A stretch of DNA of 64,000 nt from Gymnogyps californianus. Taxonomy: Eukaryota > Chordata > Aves > Accipitriformes > Cathartidae. Made by a program: the position numbers and the translations under genes. The stretch lies in the NCBI RefSeq assembly GCF_018139145.2, contig NC_059477.1, positions 44,321,600 through 44,385,599 of the forward strand. The letters run 5' to 3'. Below the pieces are notes generated by a model, which was not told where the DNA came from, searched no databases, and worked only from the letters and a program-made list of their open reading frames with translations. Of the stretch, positions 14,201 to 29,200 are shown one piece after another. Numbering within the stretch: the first letter of the stretch is position 1; each line of letters starts with the position of its first letter.

Positions 14201-17200
14201 GTCTCTTTGGACTTTGGCAGATGATTCTGTAACAGTTAAATACTTGTTTTTAAGTGTACCTCCTCAACAATGAGGAATAAAAAGGCACTGTTATTTAAAT
14301 GACGTACAAAATTATACTGTAATCCCAGAAGTCTCTTAGACCTTACCTTAATACAGCATTCTACCAGCTCCTACCACCATTTTCCTTATCTTTGAATGGA
14401 AACTTCACAAATTATAACTGCCTTTGCATTCAGGGTTTATTTCTAATAAGTACTAAATGTGGTCCCAATTATCTTAAAATAAGCACTCAACAAATAATCA
14501 GATTGTATTCTCATTTTTAACGTGGAGACTAAAGGGCTGTGTAATACACAGTTCTACTTCGTAAAATAAATAGCTGAAGACTTCTCCCAAATTAAGAAAC
14601 GGAGTGTCCTGGTGAGAGCTTTTGCCTTCACATAATGAACACAGGGGTAATAAATCAGCACTCATTTAATCAAGCTACCTCGAGAGCCCAGCTTCTGGGC
14701 AAGTTTTGACATAGTTACTCAGTGGAACTCTAGTGGTTTGCTCTTCGAACACTCCGAGGCTAATCCTCATGGACAAGTTAATATTTGCGAAAGTTTAACA
14801 GGCTTCTTGGAGGGGTTGAGTTTAGGGAGGTCCTCTAGCTGGTCTTTCCAGTCTGTGCCATTGTGCCCACATATGACAAAAAGATGCTGCTGGCTATTCT
14901 CTTCCCATTTCTTAGCGAGCATCTGAGTTAGCGTTCCTCTGAAGGCAAGGCAGGGTGGTGTGTGCCACGTCCCTTGTGCACCTAGCGAGTGCTGCTGCGG
15001 CTAACTGCATTGGTCCAACAACGCCCGGGTACGGAGTGTGTCATCTTTTCTTGCCTTGGCATTTCAAGCAGCACCCAGCTGCTCCAGCTTTTTCACGAGC
15101 TATAGGTTAGCCAGTAAGTATTTAGAGGCAGTCCTACTTAGCAAGGCTGAGAGATTTACCTCTGTGTGAATAACCATACAGTAATATTTTCAAAGATAGG
15201 TCACAGAATCGAGCAGGCTATTTTCCAGTATGTGTTAGGTAACTAATAGTAGTCTGAGGCTCAAAATAGAATTTTTCTCTTGCATAACTTGCTTTTACAA
15301 CAAATGTTTGGGGGGCGGGGAGGAGGTTTAGGTGAGATCTAAGTTCTAGTTTGCATCACAAATTGCATGAAATAAGGTTTCAAAAACTTAAAGCTATAGG
15401 TCAGTGAAGCATTTAGATTTCTCACTGTTAGTTACCCATGAAGTACTTTTCTTCAGCAAGGGCATACAATCACAGAAGAGATTTAGGGTATGAAATTGGA
15501 TATGTATTTGAAATAGCTTGCTTTATGTAATCAAACTGTTAAACCTGAAGAATAAATAAACTTCAGCTTATTTTGAGTGTGTAAATGTAATGCAATGCAA
15601 AGTTTGGTGAAGCCATAAACAATTTTGGAGAATCACTCAAAACTTTTATGAAAAAACCCTACACAACAACTTCAAAGAGTACTTGTTTTTAATTATTTTT
15701 TTAATTTCCCAGTTTGTAATCAGTTCTTTTGTTACTGGAAGTCTTGCTGTACAGGCGCTGGAGTTAAAAGTCATAAATAATACTTCTAACATGGCTCTAA
15801 AATGGGTCTGTGATGGTATTAAAAGTATCAAGAATCTCTGAACACTTTAACATGCGAAGTATCCATTGTTGTAGATTTTTCCTCTTTAGTTCCTCAGGAT
15901 TATCAGACTGTGAATGAGATAGTCTGCTTTTTACTGTTTACAAATTAATTTATTATTTTGTTCTGTGTCAAACTATTGGAAGGAAATGTATAATTTTCAC
16001 AGAAGTAATATTTCTGTGAAACCGCAGGCGATTTAAAAAGTAACCAGACTCTGGGTACAACTAAGAAGTCCAGTTGTAAGCAAAAAATCTAAGCAGGTGT
16101 TCTGTCACACAGGAAGTCTAAAAATACCAGGGTCACTGAATGGGTGAGGTGCGGTTCCAGAGGAATAAAGGTGGTGTGGTCAGAGGGTCTGTGGTCTGTC
16201 GCAGAGCTCTGTCTGTGTGTACCTACTCCTGTCTGCTACCTCATGACTATCGATGGGCAAGTCCAAACGGTATGTCCTGCAGAGGTGCCAGAAACCCATT
16301 CAGTTTCGTCAGGAGGTAAACTCTTAGTGGTGAAAGCAAGTGCTTCTTGTATTGGAGAAGACTCACTTAGTCCTGTGCATTAGCTATTGAGAGCACAGAA
16401 AGGGGAGGAGAGCAGGAGAAACAAATCTAACAAGTAAGAGTTGGAGGTGTACCATCTTGTGCCAGGCCGGAAAAAATTAGATTTAAGAGCCTGGAGTTGG
16501 GAAGGAGAAAAGAGCAGTTCTAAGATTGCTGTCCTCATTTGATGAGGATCAGGAACTGTGGGAAGAAGATACCTGAACACCAGGAGGAATATAATAAACA
16601 GGTGGTATGAAGGGTAAGAAAAAAGGAGGCAGCTGGGCATGTATTCTTAAAAACTTTTGAAGATTTCAGTTGGAACAGACAGTAGGTTTGGTTTATTTGT
16701 TCTTGGTTCCATATCCAGTCCCTTTTGAGAAGACTGGATGAGGCGGGAAGGGGTTGTTGATGGCAAGATGCAGCAGGCAGAGGAAGGAGTGAGAGTCATG
16801 GCAGACTCTGCTGCTCATGCAGCGTCAGTGGGACAGCTAAGAGGAGCAAGCAGCAGACAGCTCAGGCACGGTGCAACATTTGCTTCCTGTGTGGACATTC
16901 ACAGACAGTGTGTTTTTTAAAAAAATAAACCCCTAGCTTTTGGGGGTCTTGGCATATGGTAACACCCAGGGAAGCAGATTACTTGAACAGAATGGTTTGT
17001 CACTTCTAGATGGTGACAGGAGTCCCTATTGCAAGAGCCCTTGCAAGGGTGTCTTTAGCTGCACCAGCTGAGAACCGCTGTTCCGCTGAATTCTTATACC
17101 CAACTGTCGCATGGTCCTGAGATCTCTCCAGTGTATGCATGATCCATTGCTGTTGATCATCGTAAGACAGCTGGGAGATGTAGTTTAATCGTATTCAGAA

Positions 17201-20200
17201 AACTGCCTTACATGACTGTTTTTGCAGATGCCGTTTCTAGGGATTATTTCCAAGTGTCTTTTATATATACTATTTAGCCAGCTCTGTAGCAGGACAAGCA
17301 TAGGGCAGTCTCTGGACTTCTTTTTTTTGTGTGGCTGTATTAAAAACTTTTGCTGCCTTATAAACTTTTGGTTTTGTTGACTCTCGTAACATTTACTGTC
17401 TTGTCCCCCCCTAATTTATTTCTGAGGAAACTAAATGTTCAAGATCCAGTCAAACTGAAAACCGTATGGAGTAGCAATTTTATTGGGCTGTTGTGGAAAT
17501 GCTGTTTAATGGTTTTTGCTGAGTGTACACAGCTGTGCTACGTTACAATTAGCAAAATACTGTATGTGAGGAAAATAGTTAGTGAGATGAGTACCTGGTG
17601 AGAATTTCGATGAACTTTAAGCTGTGTTTCCTGATGAAAAAGATGATTAAATGCCATGTTTAGCGTATTACTTGCATATACAGTTCCGCTGATAATTTAT
17701 GTCAGATCTCATACTTTTGTATCTGAATGTCACATAAGAAGACTCTGCAGGGTAGGGAACTATAGAATTCTGCCTGAGGATGAAAGACTGATAGCAATTT
17801 CATTTGGCTAATATGTGAATGTGAAATAGTCTAGACTTCTTGCTGTAATTTCCAGGAAGAATGTTTCTGTAGGATTTTTACATTAGCTCTTGTATGTTCA
17901 GTTCTGCACTTAAGTATCTGATATCCCAGGCATACAATGCAAGAAAGCAGTAATATCAGTGCAGGCCACTCTTCCCATGTTTATCATTGGGGGGAAAAAA
18001 AAAACCAAAACAAAACCGTATCCCCCCCTCCATTGTTCATCTTGCATTCCTCCTTTTTGGACACTGGCTTTCCAGGTTCTGCCTGATCTAGAATCATGTC
18101 ACGTCACACACTTGGGACCTTTACTGAAAACTCTTTAATGGCTACCACCCATCTGCCAATCTACCTTGTCATTTTTTCAGAAATCTTTTCACAAGACCTC
18201 ATGTTTGCAAAACACTGATGATCTTTCAGCCATGACATCCATAGATTTGGTTTCTTCTCCCTTCATTTTTGCTCTTGTATTCTTATGACCTTTCTTTTAG
18301 CTGTTAACGTCTGCCTGCAAAGTTGTAGAGATTTCCAATGTAAACAATCTCTCTCTTAAGAATATTGCCGAATCTCTTCCGTGTTCCTTTTTAAGTAGTT
18401 TATAACTTTAATCTCCAAGTTTCATATAAATCAGGATAATGATCTGTTTCTTCCCTCTCCCAAACCTCTTTCTTACAGGGTTGTTGAAGACTCACCCTTT
18501 GGAGGTCAGATGTTCATGCCTTTTTTTGAATAGGATGAAGAGTTCAGAAAAATGCCTTATCTCTTCTGATAAATATGCCTTCTCATCTCAGACTGCCGAC
18601 TGGCTAGAACTGATGAGGCCACAAATGAAAATGCCACTAGGGATCAGGTTACACACTCACAGAGGGCATGCAGTTTCAATGGCATCTGTAAGGAGCATTT
18701 TTATTTTTGAGATTTAGCTGCCTGGTTTTAGCTGCCCTTCCACTGAAGGCTGTACCATTGTCTGAAGTACAAAGCATGACACCTTTCTCTTAACAGAGCA
18801 GTGACGGTTCCAGTGGTGACCTCCCCCACACAGCCTCTGCAAGTCAGGAGCTTGCTGCTGGTGGTCACCCGTAGGTGCAACATCCGTATGAACGGTTATT
18901 GGAAGGAGGTTACCAGCAGCTGCTTTCTTCGGAGATATTTTTTCTGTTCGTGTAAATATTCACACCTTTCCTTCTACACTGGAATTCTCCTCTGGGAGAG
19001 GAACCAGCTAGTAGTGTAGGGTGCCGTTCCTGCCGGGCACGCTCGGGAAGCAGTGTCACTGGTACCCCACTCCATTCCAGCTGCAGTGACTGTGCGTGCA
19101 CACCTACAAATGTGCGTACAGATGACAGACATCAATAAAACTCTAGTTAATAGTAAAAGACTTTCATTTTTTTGCTTTATATGAAGTTTTGTGCTGAATT
19201 AATCTGGCAAATCCCTTAGTGTCGCCTGTTTAGGAACAGAAGTGTCTGCTATGGCGTGTTTATACCAGCTTGCACTGATTTGGCATGTTGCCTGGCATAC
19301 TGCAAAAAAAGACAGATTTTTCTTCCCATTACAGGTAGTCAGTATGGGATTGATCTTTAGATATCTAAGATAGATATTAGCATTAGAGAGATATAGCGAG
19401 CTCAAGGCACATATGTTTCAGAAAGATGGAAAGGTGTTTTGCAAATGAGATGAGTTTGTGTGCTTGTAGGGAATATTCCTCTAGACTCCTGTAGTGCAGT
19501 GGGGACTTCCCCTCTCCTGTCAGGTAGCAGAATGAGCTGTACCTCAGGAAAGAAAGAAAGGAAGGAACATCTGTCAGTCAGTGTGTGTCTCTGCTGAGTA
19601 TTTTTTCTTAAGAGAAGAGTATTTACTCACTGATATGCATGTTTTCCTTCTCAGTATTGTGGGAGACCTAGCTGCTGATCTATTAGGCTTATTCTGATTA
19701 TCATCTCGCATTCCAACTCTTTCGTCAAAGAGCTTACGCAGCAGCAAGACAGATAGAGTGAAGGCTGCTGAATACTTTATAATCTGAAGTTTAGAAATAT
19801 TTATTTCAGTCTGTAAAGTGAACCTTTTAATGGCAGCTTTGCTGACCACTTATTGACCAATAATGTTGGAATAATATTAAAGTTACATTGCAGACTAATT
19901 ATATTTCTTTTGGTTTTGCATAGGTAAATTATCTTTCTCCTGTTTAAAGCGATGTCTTTTAAGTTGTTAATGTTGCTTTATATTTGTTTGCTAAGTCTTT
20001 TCTGACTTCACTGCAATGGAAATCTTTTCTTAAGGGGTTCTCTGGAACTTGTCTTCATGTGATGCAGTAAAGATGACAATCATTAGAGATGCTCTGTCAA
20101 CACTAACAAACACTGTGATAGTGCCACATTCTGGATGGAACAGTTCTTCCTTTGATGACGATCATAAAATTAAATTTCAGACTTCCCTAGTTCTGCGCAA

Positions 20201-23200
20201 TACTACAGGATGCCTGAGGTAATTTGCTGTTCTAGGAGACTCTCTTTTACAGAGTAATCATGTTATCCAACAGGTCCTTTTTCTACTGTAATTTTTAAGA
20301 CAAAAGAGTTGTTGCATTCTATAAATTACATACAGTTCTATCACTCAGGCAGCTTTTGCTCCCCCCCCCGTATTAGAATAAATATGAAAAGTACAAAGTT
20401 TTTGTACTCTCACTAACAGCTCACTAAGAGCTGCTAACTATAATGGCTAGTGGTTACATTTTGGTTGGGGTTTTTTTATAAATTACTATCATTGCACTTT
20501 TCCCCTATTAATTACTGCAATTTTTGTATTGTGTGTAGGGCTTATGAATATTATTCAGGAAAAAAATTGTGCATTTGGTGATTCTTTATTGTTGTATACA
20601 TTTAAAAAATTATGTTTGTATATGCATACATATCAGTAAAGAAGTGTTTGACTCTGCTTTGTGGATTTCCCAAACAGCAGTAAGAAGAAAAAAAAAGTAT
20701 TCAGACTAATAAAAGGCAAAACTAAAATATCTGAAAAGAGAATTCAAGGGCCAGGGGTACTATATGAGCTATTTCTGTTCATTTGTAGGTTTGTTTATAA
20801 TTTTCATTTATTAGATTTCAGATTGTGTTCCACTAAACAGCAGAGTAAGGCCATTGTGTTTAAACAGAACTGGAATTGCTTTTTATTTGCTCATAACCCT
20901 TCTAAACTTCAGAATATTTTCCTAAACTCCTTTGTTCATTGGGTTGTTTTTCAAGATGGCGAGTTTTACGCTGCGTTTGAACATCGGGCTGTGCTAGCAT
21001 AGCAGTGCAGACATGATGTCTAGAGAAAAAGCACCTCTCTGGACGGGCATGGTGGCATCTTTCTAGCAGCAGTACCATTTCCAGGGTGCATCCAGTCACA
21101 GCGTAAGCTTCAGGTTTTGCAGGATGGTGGCCTTGAAGGCAAATATGTGTCTCCATCCTTTGCTGCTTATTCTAAAGCACAGTGCAGCCTTTTCCTTTCC
21201 CTACACCCTAATTTATACATTCATACTTCTGTATGTAGCACTATTACAAATGTTAATGACGCTGCACCACAGAACAGATCACTGAATGGATCGCATTTAA
21301 AACAGATGGGTATTCTGAGCACAGACAAGCTCAGCGATCTATTCTACAGCGCATACAAACCATAGATTTGGGCTTGTACCACAGAGAGGGCTTGGAATGG
21401 AAAAGTCTGTGGGAAGGGGTTCTACTTACGGCCGTTTCTGTCAGTGAGTCAATGCTGCTATCTTGAAATTGCAGTTTTGAGTCACATTTATAAGAATTGG
21501 GGGTGAGTTGCTGCACAAAATGGTATGTTTGCTTTTAACTTCTGAAAGTCAGTTATCAATCATCTGTGTAAAAAAACTTCTGCAAACTGTCTAATAAGAT
21601 GATTGTACGTATGTCTGTCTGTGAGTACACTGTGTTCCTTTATCATTTCAACCCTCTAGGAATCTAAGCTCTGCAGGTGAAGAAGCCCGGAAGCAGATGA
21701 GGTCTTGCGAAGGGCTGGTTGATTCACTGCTATACGTGATCCACACGTGTGTGAACACATCAGATTATGACAGCAAGGTGTGTGCCCATTTCATCTGAGT
21801 GATTTTTAGTGCTAAACTGTATGTCTGGTAGGATCTTTTGGGGTTTGTATAGTATAATTTAGCACTGTGACGTGCTTAGCTCAACTGGTCTTCTCTCCCA
21901 ACCCCAGTTTACTGATGCACAATCAAATTCTGTTGCATAATACAGTGTAACTTGTTCTGTGCTTTTCATCAGTGCTGAATTATTCATTCTTTAATAAAAT
22001 AATAAGCTCTTGTGCTTTTCATTTTCAGAATACTAAAAAATGAGCCGCTATAGTAGGGATTACCATTATAAATATTTTCATATGTGAGGATATCAGGAGA
22101 GAGACTGCAATTTTCCCAGAGAAACAGACAAAGCAATGCCCACGGCCCAGAATTAGAATTTGGTGCTTGTGCTCCAAATGCCTTTTCGCCTCTACCTCAT
22201 TTGTTTGGTTTGCTTTATCACTATGTAAGAAAGTAACTGATGACATGACATCTTTCTGGTTTGGTTTCAGACAGTGGAAAACTGTGTGTGCACCCTGAGA
22301 AACCTTTCTTACCGTTTGGAACTGGAGGTACCTCAGGCACGTCTGCTAGGAATCAATGAATTGGATGACTTGTTAGGAAAAGAATCACCTAGCAAAGATT
22401 CAGAGCCGAGTTGCTGGGGGAAAAAGAAGAAGAAGAAAAAAAAAACTTCACAGGAGGATCAGGTTTCCCGTTTTCCTTGTATTACAAATACATGAACTGT
22501 AGTTTAGCTAATGATGGGGAGGAGTACGTAGCTTGAAGAAAAACTGTTGAATGAAAATATAGAGGTTTCATGTAGTTACAAATATATGTTCATTTCTCAG
22601 TGGGATGGAGTTGGCCCTATACCAGGATTTTCCAAGTCTCCTAAAGGGGTGGAAATGCTATGGCACCCATCTGTGGTAAAGCCATACCTAACGCTTCTAG
22701 CAGAAAGCTCCAATCCAGCTACTCTAGAGGGCTCTGCAGGATCTCTCCAGAATCTTTCTGCGGGCAACTGGAAGGTATGTGAATTCCTACGCTTCCTCCT
22801 GTTGTTGTATTTTAGCTGGTTTTTTAAATAAGATACTGGAATGTGTTTGGAAGGAACATGTAATTTTCTAGTATGCATCTGAGCATTTCTCTCTAGTGTG
22901 CATCATTAGTGCTTATGTGCTGCAGTAACGTTACTTCTACGGTGAAAAGCAATGACAAAGATGGTAGACAGGAAGAGCAATATGGAAACTGGCCTTGAAA
23001 TTGGTACCATTTATTTCAAATAAACAGAAGCAGCTTTCTTCCGGTGCATATTAGGTCAAAATAATCTTCTGGCATCTTCTAGCTGCGAGTTCTGGTGGGA
23101 AGTACTGTCAAAATAAGACCAGCATAAATTGTTTGTATTTGCTTTATTATTTGTATTTATTTCCATACATTCTTGCTTGTGGCCCTTGTACACAATATGT

Positions 23201-26200
23201 TACAAAAGCACCACATAATAACATTATTAAGTGTTATTATTTGTCATGGAGAGATTAAAAAAAAAACATTGCTTCCTCTGCTTGTAGAAAAACAGCTAAG
23301 ACTTTTTCATTTTATGACCATTATAAAATTGGTCTTTTAAAAAAAAAACAAAACAAAAACAAACCCCAAAACTGTTCCCTTTTCAATAACTTGTCATCTA
23401 TGAAGATATTTTGTCTGTTAGACCACTTTTTTTAAACATTGCTTTGTAAGAGGAATGAGTGAAAAACAACAAAGAGCCAACCCTTTATAATAATAGAAAA
23501 GATACGCATTTAACATGTTGTCTTTTCTTTGGAAAATGTCCCCTAACATACTTAAGAATGACAATCTAGTAAGAGATTATTTCAATCAGAATGTTGTAGT
23601 ACATTTGTGAGTAACTGGAGTTTTATTATAGTTCGCAGCATACATTCGAGCTGCTGTCAGAAAAGAAAAAGGACTACCAATCCTTGTGGAGCTGCTGAGA
23701 ATGGATAATGATAGAGTTGTTTCATCTGTGGCAACTGCCTTAAGGAATATGGCGTTAGATGTTCGTAATAAGGAGCTCATTGGTAAGTACGGAACTGCAC
23801 TGAAGGAAGCACGATTACCAACATGTCAGACCTTCTATTGGAAAAATACTGGGGTGAGATTCTACCACTAGGAATAGCATGCCTTATTTTACTGTATCAT
23901 GTCAGTTGTGTCACAGAAATTAATCTTTTTGACAGCAGTAGCTTTTCAGAGTAATAGTGACATTTTAGTTTGCCTTTAGCCATCTTGCATGGCAATCTCT
24001 TTACGATGGATGGAAGCCACCTCAGCTAACCTAAACTGGACAGGAAACTGTCAGTACAGAATATGATGGAAAACACAACTCTGCTTCCCTGGAGCTAAAC
24101 GGTAACCTTCTCAGAGGGTTTCAAGGTCCCTTACATATTCTAAGAGGATAGGACAGCTCTGCTGCCAGTACATCTCTAAATACTTTATTTAATAGTATTG
24201 GATAGGGAGAGAGGGAAGAAATCCTCTCCTAGTAAAATATTTCCACGAAAACCCAGATATAGAGCAGTATATATGTCTTTGCTGAATTCAGTAATCAACA
24301 AGGGTGCTTGCTAGAAAAACTTACTGTTTCCCTTTTGTCAATTTTAATATTTAATACTTTAAGCGTTCACCTGTGCCTTTCTCATCTAGCATTTTAAAAA
24401 ACCCCAAACAACGTTTTTCCTGCCTTGATCAGGAATCTCAGTCTACTATGGCAAGTGTTGAACATGCCTCACCCTCAGCTTCAGACTGCTGTGGCCTAAA
24501 TGAACCCTGCTAACACATGTCATGATCTAAAAAAAGTTTCATTTTTGTTACAGAAGCATTTTCTGTGTTGTAGACTAGTGGGATAAGTATATAACAACTA
24601 TTTATACAGATAAGAGTATCATTATTCTCAAAAACATAAATGTAGGTGAACAGAATTTTTTTATATATTTCTGAAGCTTCTCCATCTTGGATGTTCAGAA
24701 CATGTTTTCTTGCAGTGTAGGTATTACATACATAAGAAATTAGTAAAAAGAAAATTCTGTTCCATAGCACCAGCCATATACAGGTCATACTCAGGTGATA
24801 TTCTTTTTTCAGGATTTTTTTTTTTCCCCTTCCTGGCAGAACTTTTCACTTCAGGAATGCACCTCCACCTGTTCCCTCTCCCTGTCAAAGCCTTAACTAC
24901 GAAAGAATTATTGGCTTTCCAGATACTCTCTGAAACTAATCTTTGTACAAAATATTTTGAGACATGAAGTGAGTCATAAATTACCCTATGCTAGTAATCT
25001 ATTTTATGCAACTTTACTGCCGTTGGTAGGGGCAGGAATAATGGGTTTACACGGTCTAAACTCTGAAGAAAATAAGAGATTGGGGACTCTGACAAATAAC
25101 AATATAAATTGGTATATGCAAACATATGTTGATGAGCTTGCCAAAAATTGGCAGTGACAGGGTACTACTGTATACAGCGTTGTTGGTGATAGTTTTCCAG
25201 TGTGTTTAAAAAGTTGTTCCTCTTGTTTGCAGAATTCCTTTTTGGATTCCCCCCCCCCCCGCCCCAGGCACATTATGCAAATAGATAGCTAATGGCTTTG
25301 TGTAAAGCTTATTCATTATTCACTGTTCTGTACAAATACACATCTTCAATAAAATCAATCATTCAATTAACAGCACAGCCTAAACGGGGGGCGGGAAATT
25401 ACCTTAGCTTTAGTTAATTTCCTTTGTCTGCAGTGTGATTATTCCTGTGCATCAGTCAGTAATTGAACTCTGAAAGAGCTGAGATCTGATCTCTTATGGG
25501 TAACAAATAAGGTGAACAGAATGTCTGAAAGAAAAAAATTCCAAGTTACTGCAAGGTTTTCTTTAATCCTCCCATAAATGAAGCCTAGGAATGTGCACCA
25601 CTCCTGCAATCATAATAAGTAGCATAACTTTTTTCCTTGAATGATTCTGCTTTCTCCAAATAATTCCTGTTTACAAATGCTCCTGTTTTAATGCAAAAAT
25701 GCAACTTCTCACATTTTTAAGCTAAAATGGAGAAAAAAAAAAAAGGGCAAAAATTGATCTCTAGTCTCTCTTGACTCTGTGTAAAAATGTGGGTTCTTGG
25801 AAGGTTTCCATGGTTTTGACCCTGTGTTTCTTTTTATTGCTTTCAGATGCAGTTTTGTGATGAGTCCTATAATTTCAAATCTTAAGTACCAAAATGTATT
25901 TTTTTACTTGGTTCTGTTGATGGGTTTTTATAGGTAAATATGCTATGCGAGATCTGGTTAATCGACTTCCAGGAGGCAATGGTCCAAGCATACTGTCTGA
26001 TGAGACTGTAGCAGCAATCTGCTGTGCTTTGCATGAGGTCACTAGCAAAAACATGGAAAATGCCAAAGCCCTCGCCGATACTGGAGGAATAGAAAAGCTG
26101 GTGAACATAACGAAAGGAAGAGGTGACAGGCAAGTAGGCAATAAAGTTCAGACCTAAACTGTTTCTCTATTCCGTTTAAAATGCTTAAGAATGCAGGAAA

Positions 26201-29200
26201 AGGTTTTCTTGAGTAAAAAAAAAGGATCTGCTTTTGCAGTCCTGATCTGAGTAGCTAACAAAGTCTGAATCACACTGGGGAAGAAGAGGCAGCCAGTACC
26301 ACCGTTCTCTTGCACTGTATTCTCTGTCTAAAGCTTTTGGAGGCTTTTACAGCTGCATGCAGTAATCACATTAATGGGGCCTATTCAGGTTAAATGGTAT
26401 TAAAAAAAAAATTGTTCCCTCTTAAACACCTGCAAGATTAATAGAATATTTAGAGCTTTTCGAAGTCAGAATACGTTAGCACCTTTGAGTAGTAGCTATT
26501 AATTATATCTAGCATGGCCATTTGGTAGGTTGTAAGGAAAACTTGGCCTACCCAGCAGTTTACCTAGCCAGTGGGATTTTCTCGAATAGGATTGCAAAGC
26601 AAGTGTTGATTGAGAAGACCTGGCTCTCTGCAGACTTACTCAAGTATAGCTGTGCCAACCCCTGTGCTAGGGGTTTCGTTAGCTGAGTTCAGCGCTGGGC
26701 TTCATCAGGCGTTGTGTTTGTTCAGTAGTAATAAAACCTTTCAGAACTGGACCGCTGAGCACCAAGGGACAGGAACATGTAATGGCTCCTGAGTCGTGCA
26801 GGGTCAGCACTAAGTCGGCTCGTGGACCCCACCTGGCTTTGATCAGCATCGCTGCTCTGTACGCCGTAGCAATATGACTGATGCAAACCATGTGAGCAGG
26901 ACTCTTGTATAAACCAGGGTATCACAGATTTCCTTTCTATGGATAGCAGGAAGCTGATCATACAGTCAGCCCTGTGTACTGTTCCCAGTGTTTCATCAGA
27001 TGGTAAAGGGGAGAAAAGGATCTCTTCTCAGAGAAGCTGGTCAGTGTGAATTAAACATACCACAGTTTTAACAAAGTCTTTGCCTCAAAAGGAACTGGGC
27101 TATATTTTGAGTATCCACAATTTATAATACTTTGTATGTTCAAGGGACACAGACTCATTTCAGCTGCAGGTGTGAATGCAGCGATGCTTTATATGACTTC
27201 ATTGGTCTGTGAAGACAACGTGTAAAGTTGCATTTGCACTTTTATTTATGAGGCAACAGGGTACACTAAACAAATTTAAAATCTTGTGAACATATTAAGT
27301 GTCTACTCATTGATTAACACTATCAACTGCAATTTTTTTCAGTCTTTTCTTTCAAAAACTGTGTTTGGATGAATCTTCATAGTGACAGAAAAAGGCGTAT
27401 GTTTAACACAGATGTCATGCTGTGGCATTTAATGTCAAATCACTACTTCAGTACCTCTACCAGCTTACTACCATTTCTCTTTAAAAAGATGGCACGTTTT
27501 TATTTTGAATAATAGCTAGAGCAATTTTCCTGGCCTTGCTCTTGAGAGTGGAAAAATGTTTTCCCAACCAATAAAAGTTTTCAATAGTGCAACACAGAAC
27601 TGAGAAAAAAGTCTCACTATGAGGATGTCTGCAGGCTTTTAATACCAGCTCTCTTTTATTTATTCTTTTTCTACAGTTAGGAATTTTGTACAATGATTTA
27701 AAGTACGTAGTCTCAGTGTTTATGAAATGCACTAAATAGAATGTTTCTTTTCATGATTTTTAATTCTTGCAGGCAATGACAGTAGCTATTTCAGCCCTTC
27801 TATCTGTATTCCTCACGTGGGTGACCTGAAGAGAAAATGTCTAGGCGGGAGAGGGAAATGATTGTCCTGCTTAATCAGGTTCTGCACCAGCCTTTTGGTG
27901 AGGCTGCTGACACAGCTGTGTTCACGCTGTGGTAATGCAGGCATGCATTATTGAGAGGTGGCGAGATGACCTGACTTGCTTCACAGTATCAAGGTTTAGG
28001 CTATTATGTAGCTCAGGAACACTGTTCTTTTTAAGTGGAATTAAGTGGCTTTCTAATAATGTAATATTCTTTACTTCCTTAGATCGTCACTGAAAGTTGT
28101 CAAGGCAGCTGCCCAGGTACTGAATACATTATGGCAATACCGAGATCTCCGTAGCATTTATAAAAAGGTAAATTACAAAATTAGCCTACGCTGGAAAATA
28201 GTTCTACAAAACCTCCTAATTTAATGAAAAGCGATTTATTTTGATGTTTTTTTCTTTTTCCACTCCACAGGATGGATGGAATCAAAGTCATTTTATTACA
28301 CCAGTATCAACACTAGAGCGAGAGAGATTCAAATCACATCCTTCTTTATCAACAACGAATCAACAGATGTCACCTGTCATACAGTCAGGTCAGTCAAGAA
28401 ACGTAAAGAGATTTACTGAAGGGGTACCTGGTATCCCGTTTCTTTAACTCAAATAGCCTCTCAGTTCACTACTAATTCTATCTAAAACACGGAAGTCATG
28501 CTGTCTCTCCTCTGTGTTTAAACATAAGTACTTCATGTACTCTGAATGTTACCTTAGCTGTTGTTGGCAGGCTTCAGATTCCACAGGATTTGTGGATGTC
28601 TCTACATTAGCATTTTAGTTTGGATAAGGAGCACTTCGAAGCAAATCTCCCCACTTACTCCTTAATGCCAATCAAACTGCAGTCTCAGAACGTGTGAATT
28701 GTATTCCTTTTGGATGAAACTAAATCAGATGGTGTGCTTCCAGACCACTGATGTACTCTAGCTGCTAATGGGCATTCAGTTCATGGGACCAGGTTAGACT
28801 TGGTGCTAAGTAAAATCCTCAGAGTACACACCTGGACTTTGTTACCAACTATTTCCCTCTACAAAGCCCCTCCTGTGCTGTGTGACTCGGCATTGTAGAT
28901 GTAGCCTCACAGAACATGGGTACTTGATAGCATAGAAAGCAACAGACCAATAGCAAGGAACCTATTTTCATTCCCAATTATGTAATGTCGCATTAGGATC
29001 AGCCAGACAAATACAAAAATCTTTCTTTTCTGACTCATCTATTTCTCGCCTTTGTACCTTCAACATCTTCAGTGCTAGGATTTAGATCTTCATGAGGGGG
29101 CTGATACAAAACCTACTTGAAGCCTTGTATATTGTCCTCATTTGGCATTTTATTTTATTCAATTTACTCTTCTATTTTTATGTGAATAGATCTCTGTTAA

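Larger units (their letters stand above)
6630..20034 (+). other. PKP4 intron, 13.4 kb (largest in the window)
   Basis: It contains a CR1 LINE fragment at about 12474-12592, a T19-C-T13 tract at 11691-11723 and a 22-bp imperfect tandem duplication at 8489-8531. The 9.2-9.6 kb part is GC-richer, with overlapping open frames on both strands, but has no exon-like splice structure. No further gene was recognised. Confidence 0.75.

Noticed and set aside
20661..21002. 113-codon open frame in a PKP4 intron.
   Set aside because: No splice sites or family resemblance, and overlapping frames exist on the other strand. It looks like chance.
22597..22878. Minus-strand open frame opposite a PKP4 exon.
   Set aside because: Shadow of the highly conserved + strand exon 22601-22774.
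28271..28447. Open frame continuing past the PKP4 exon ending at 28388.
   Set aside because: The extension is intron read-through. Phase and protein similarity place the exon end at 28388.
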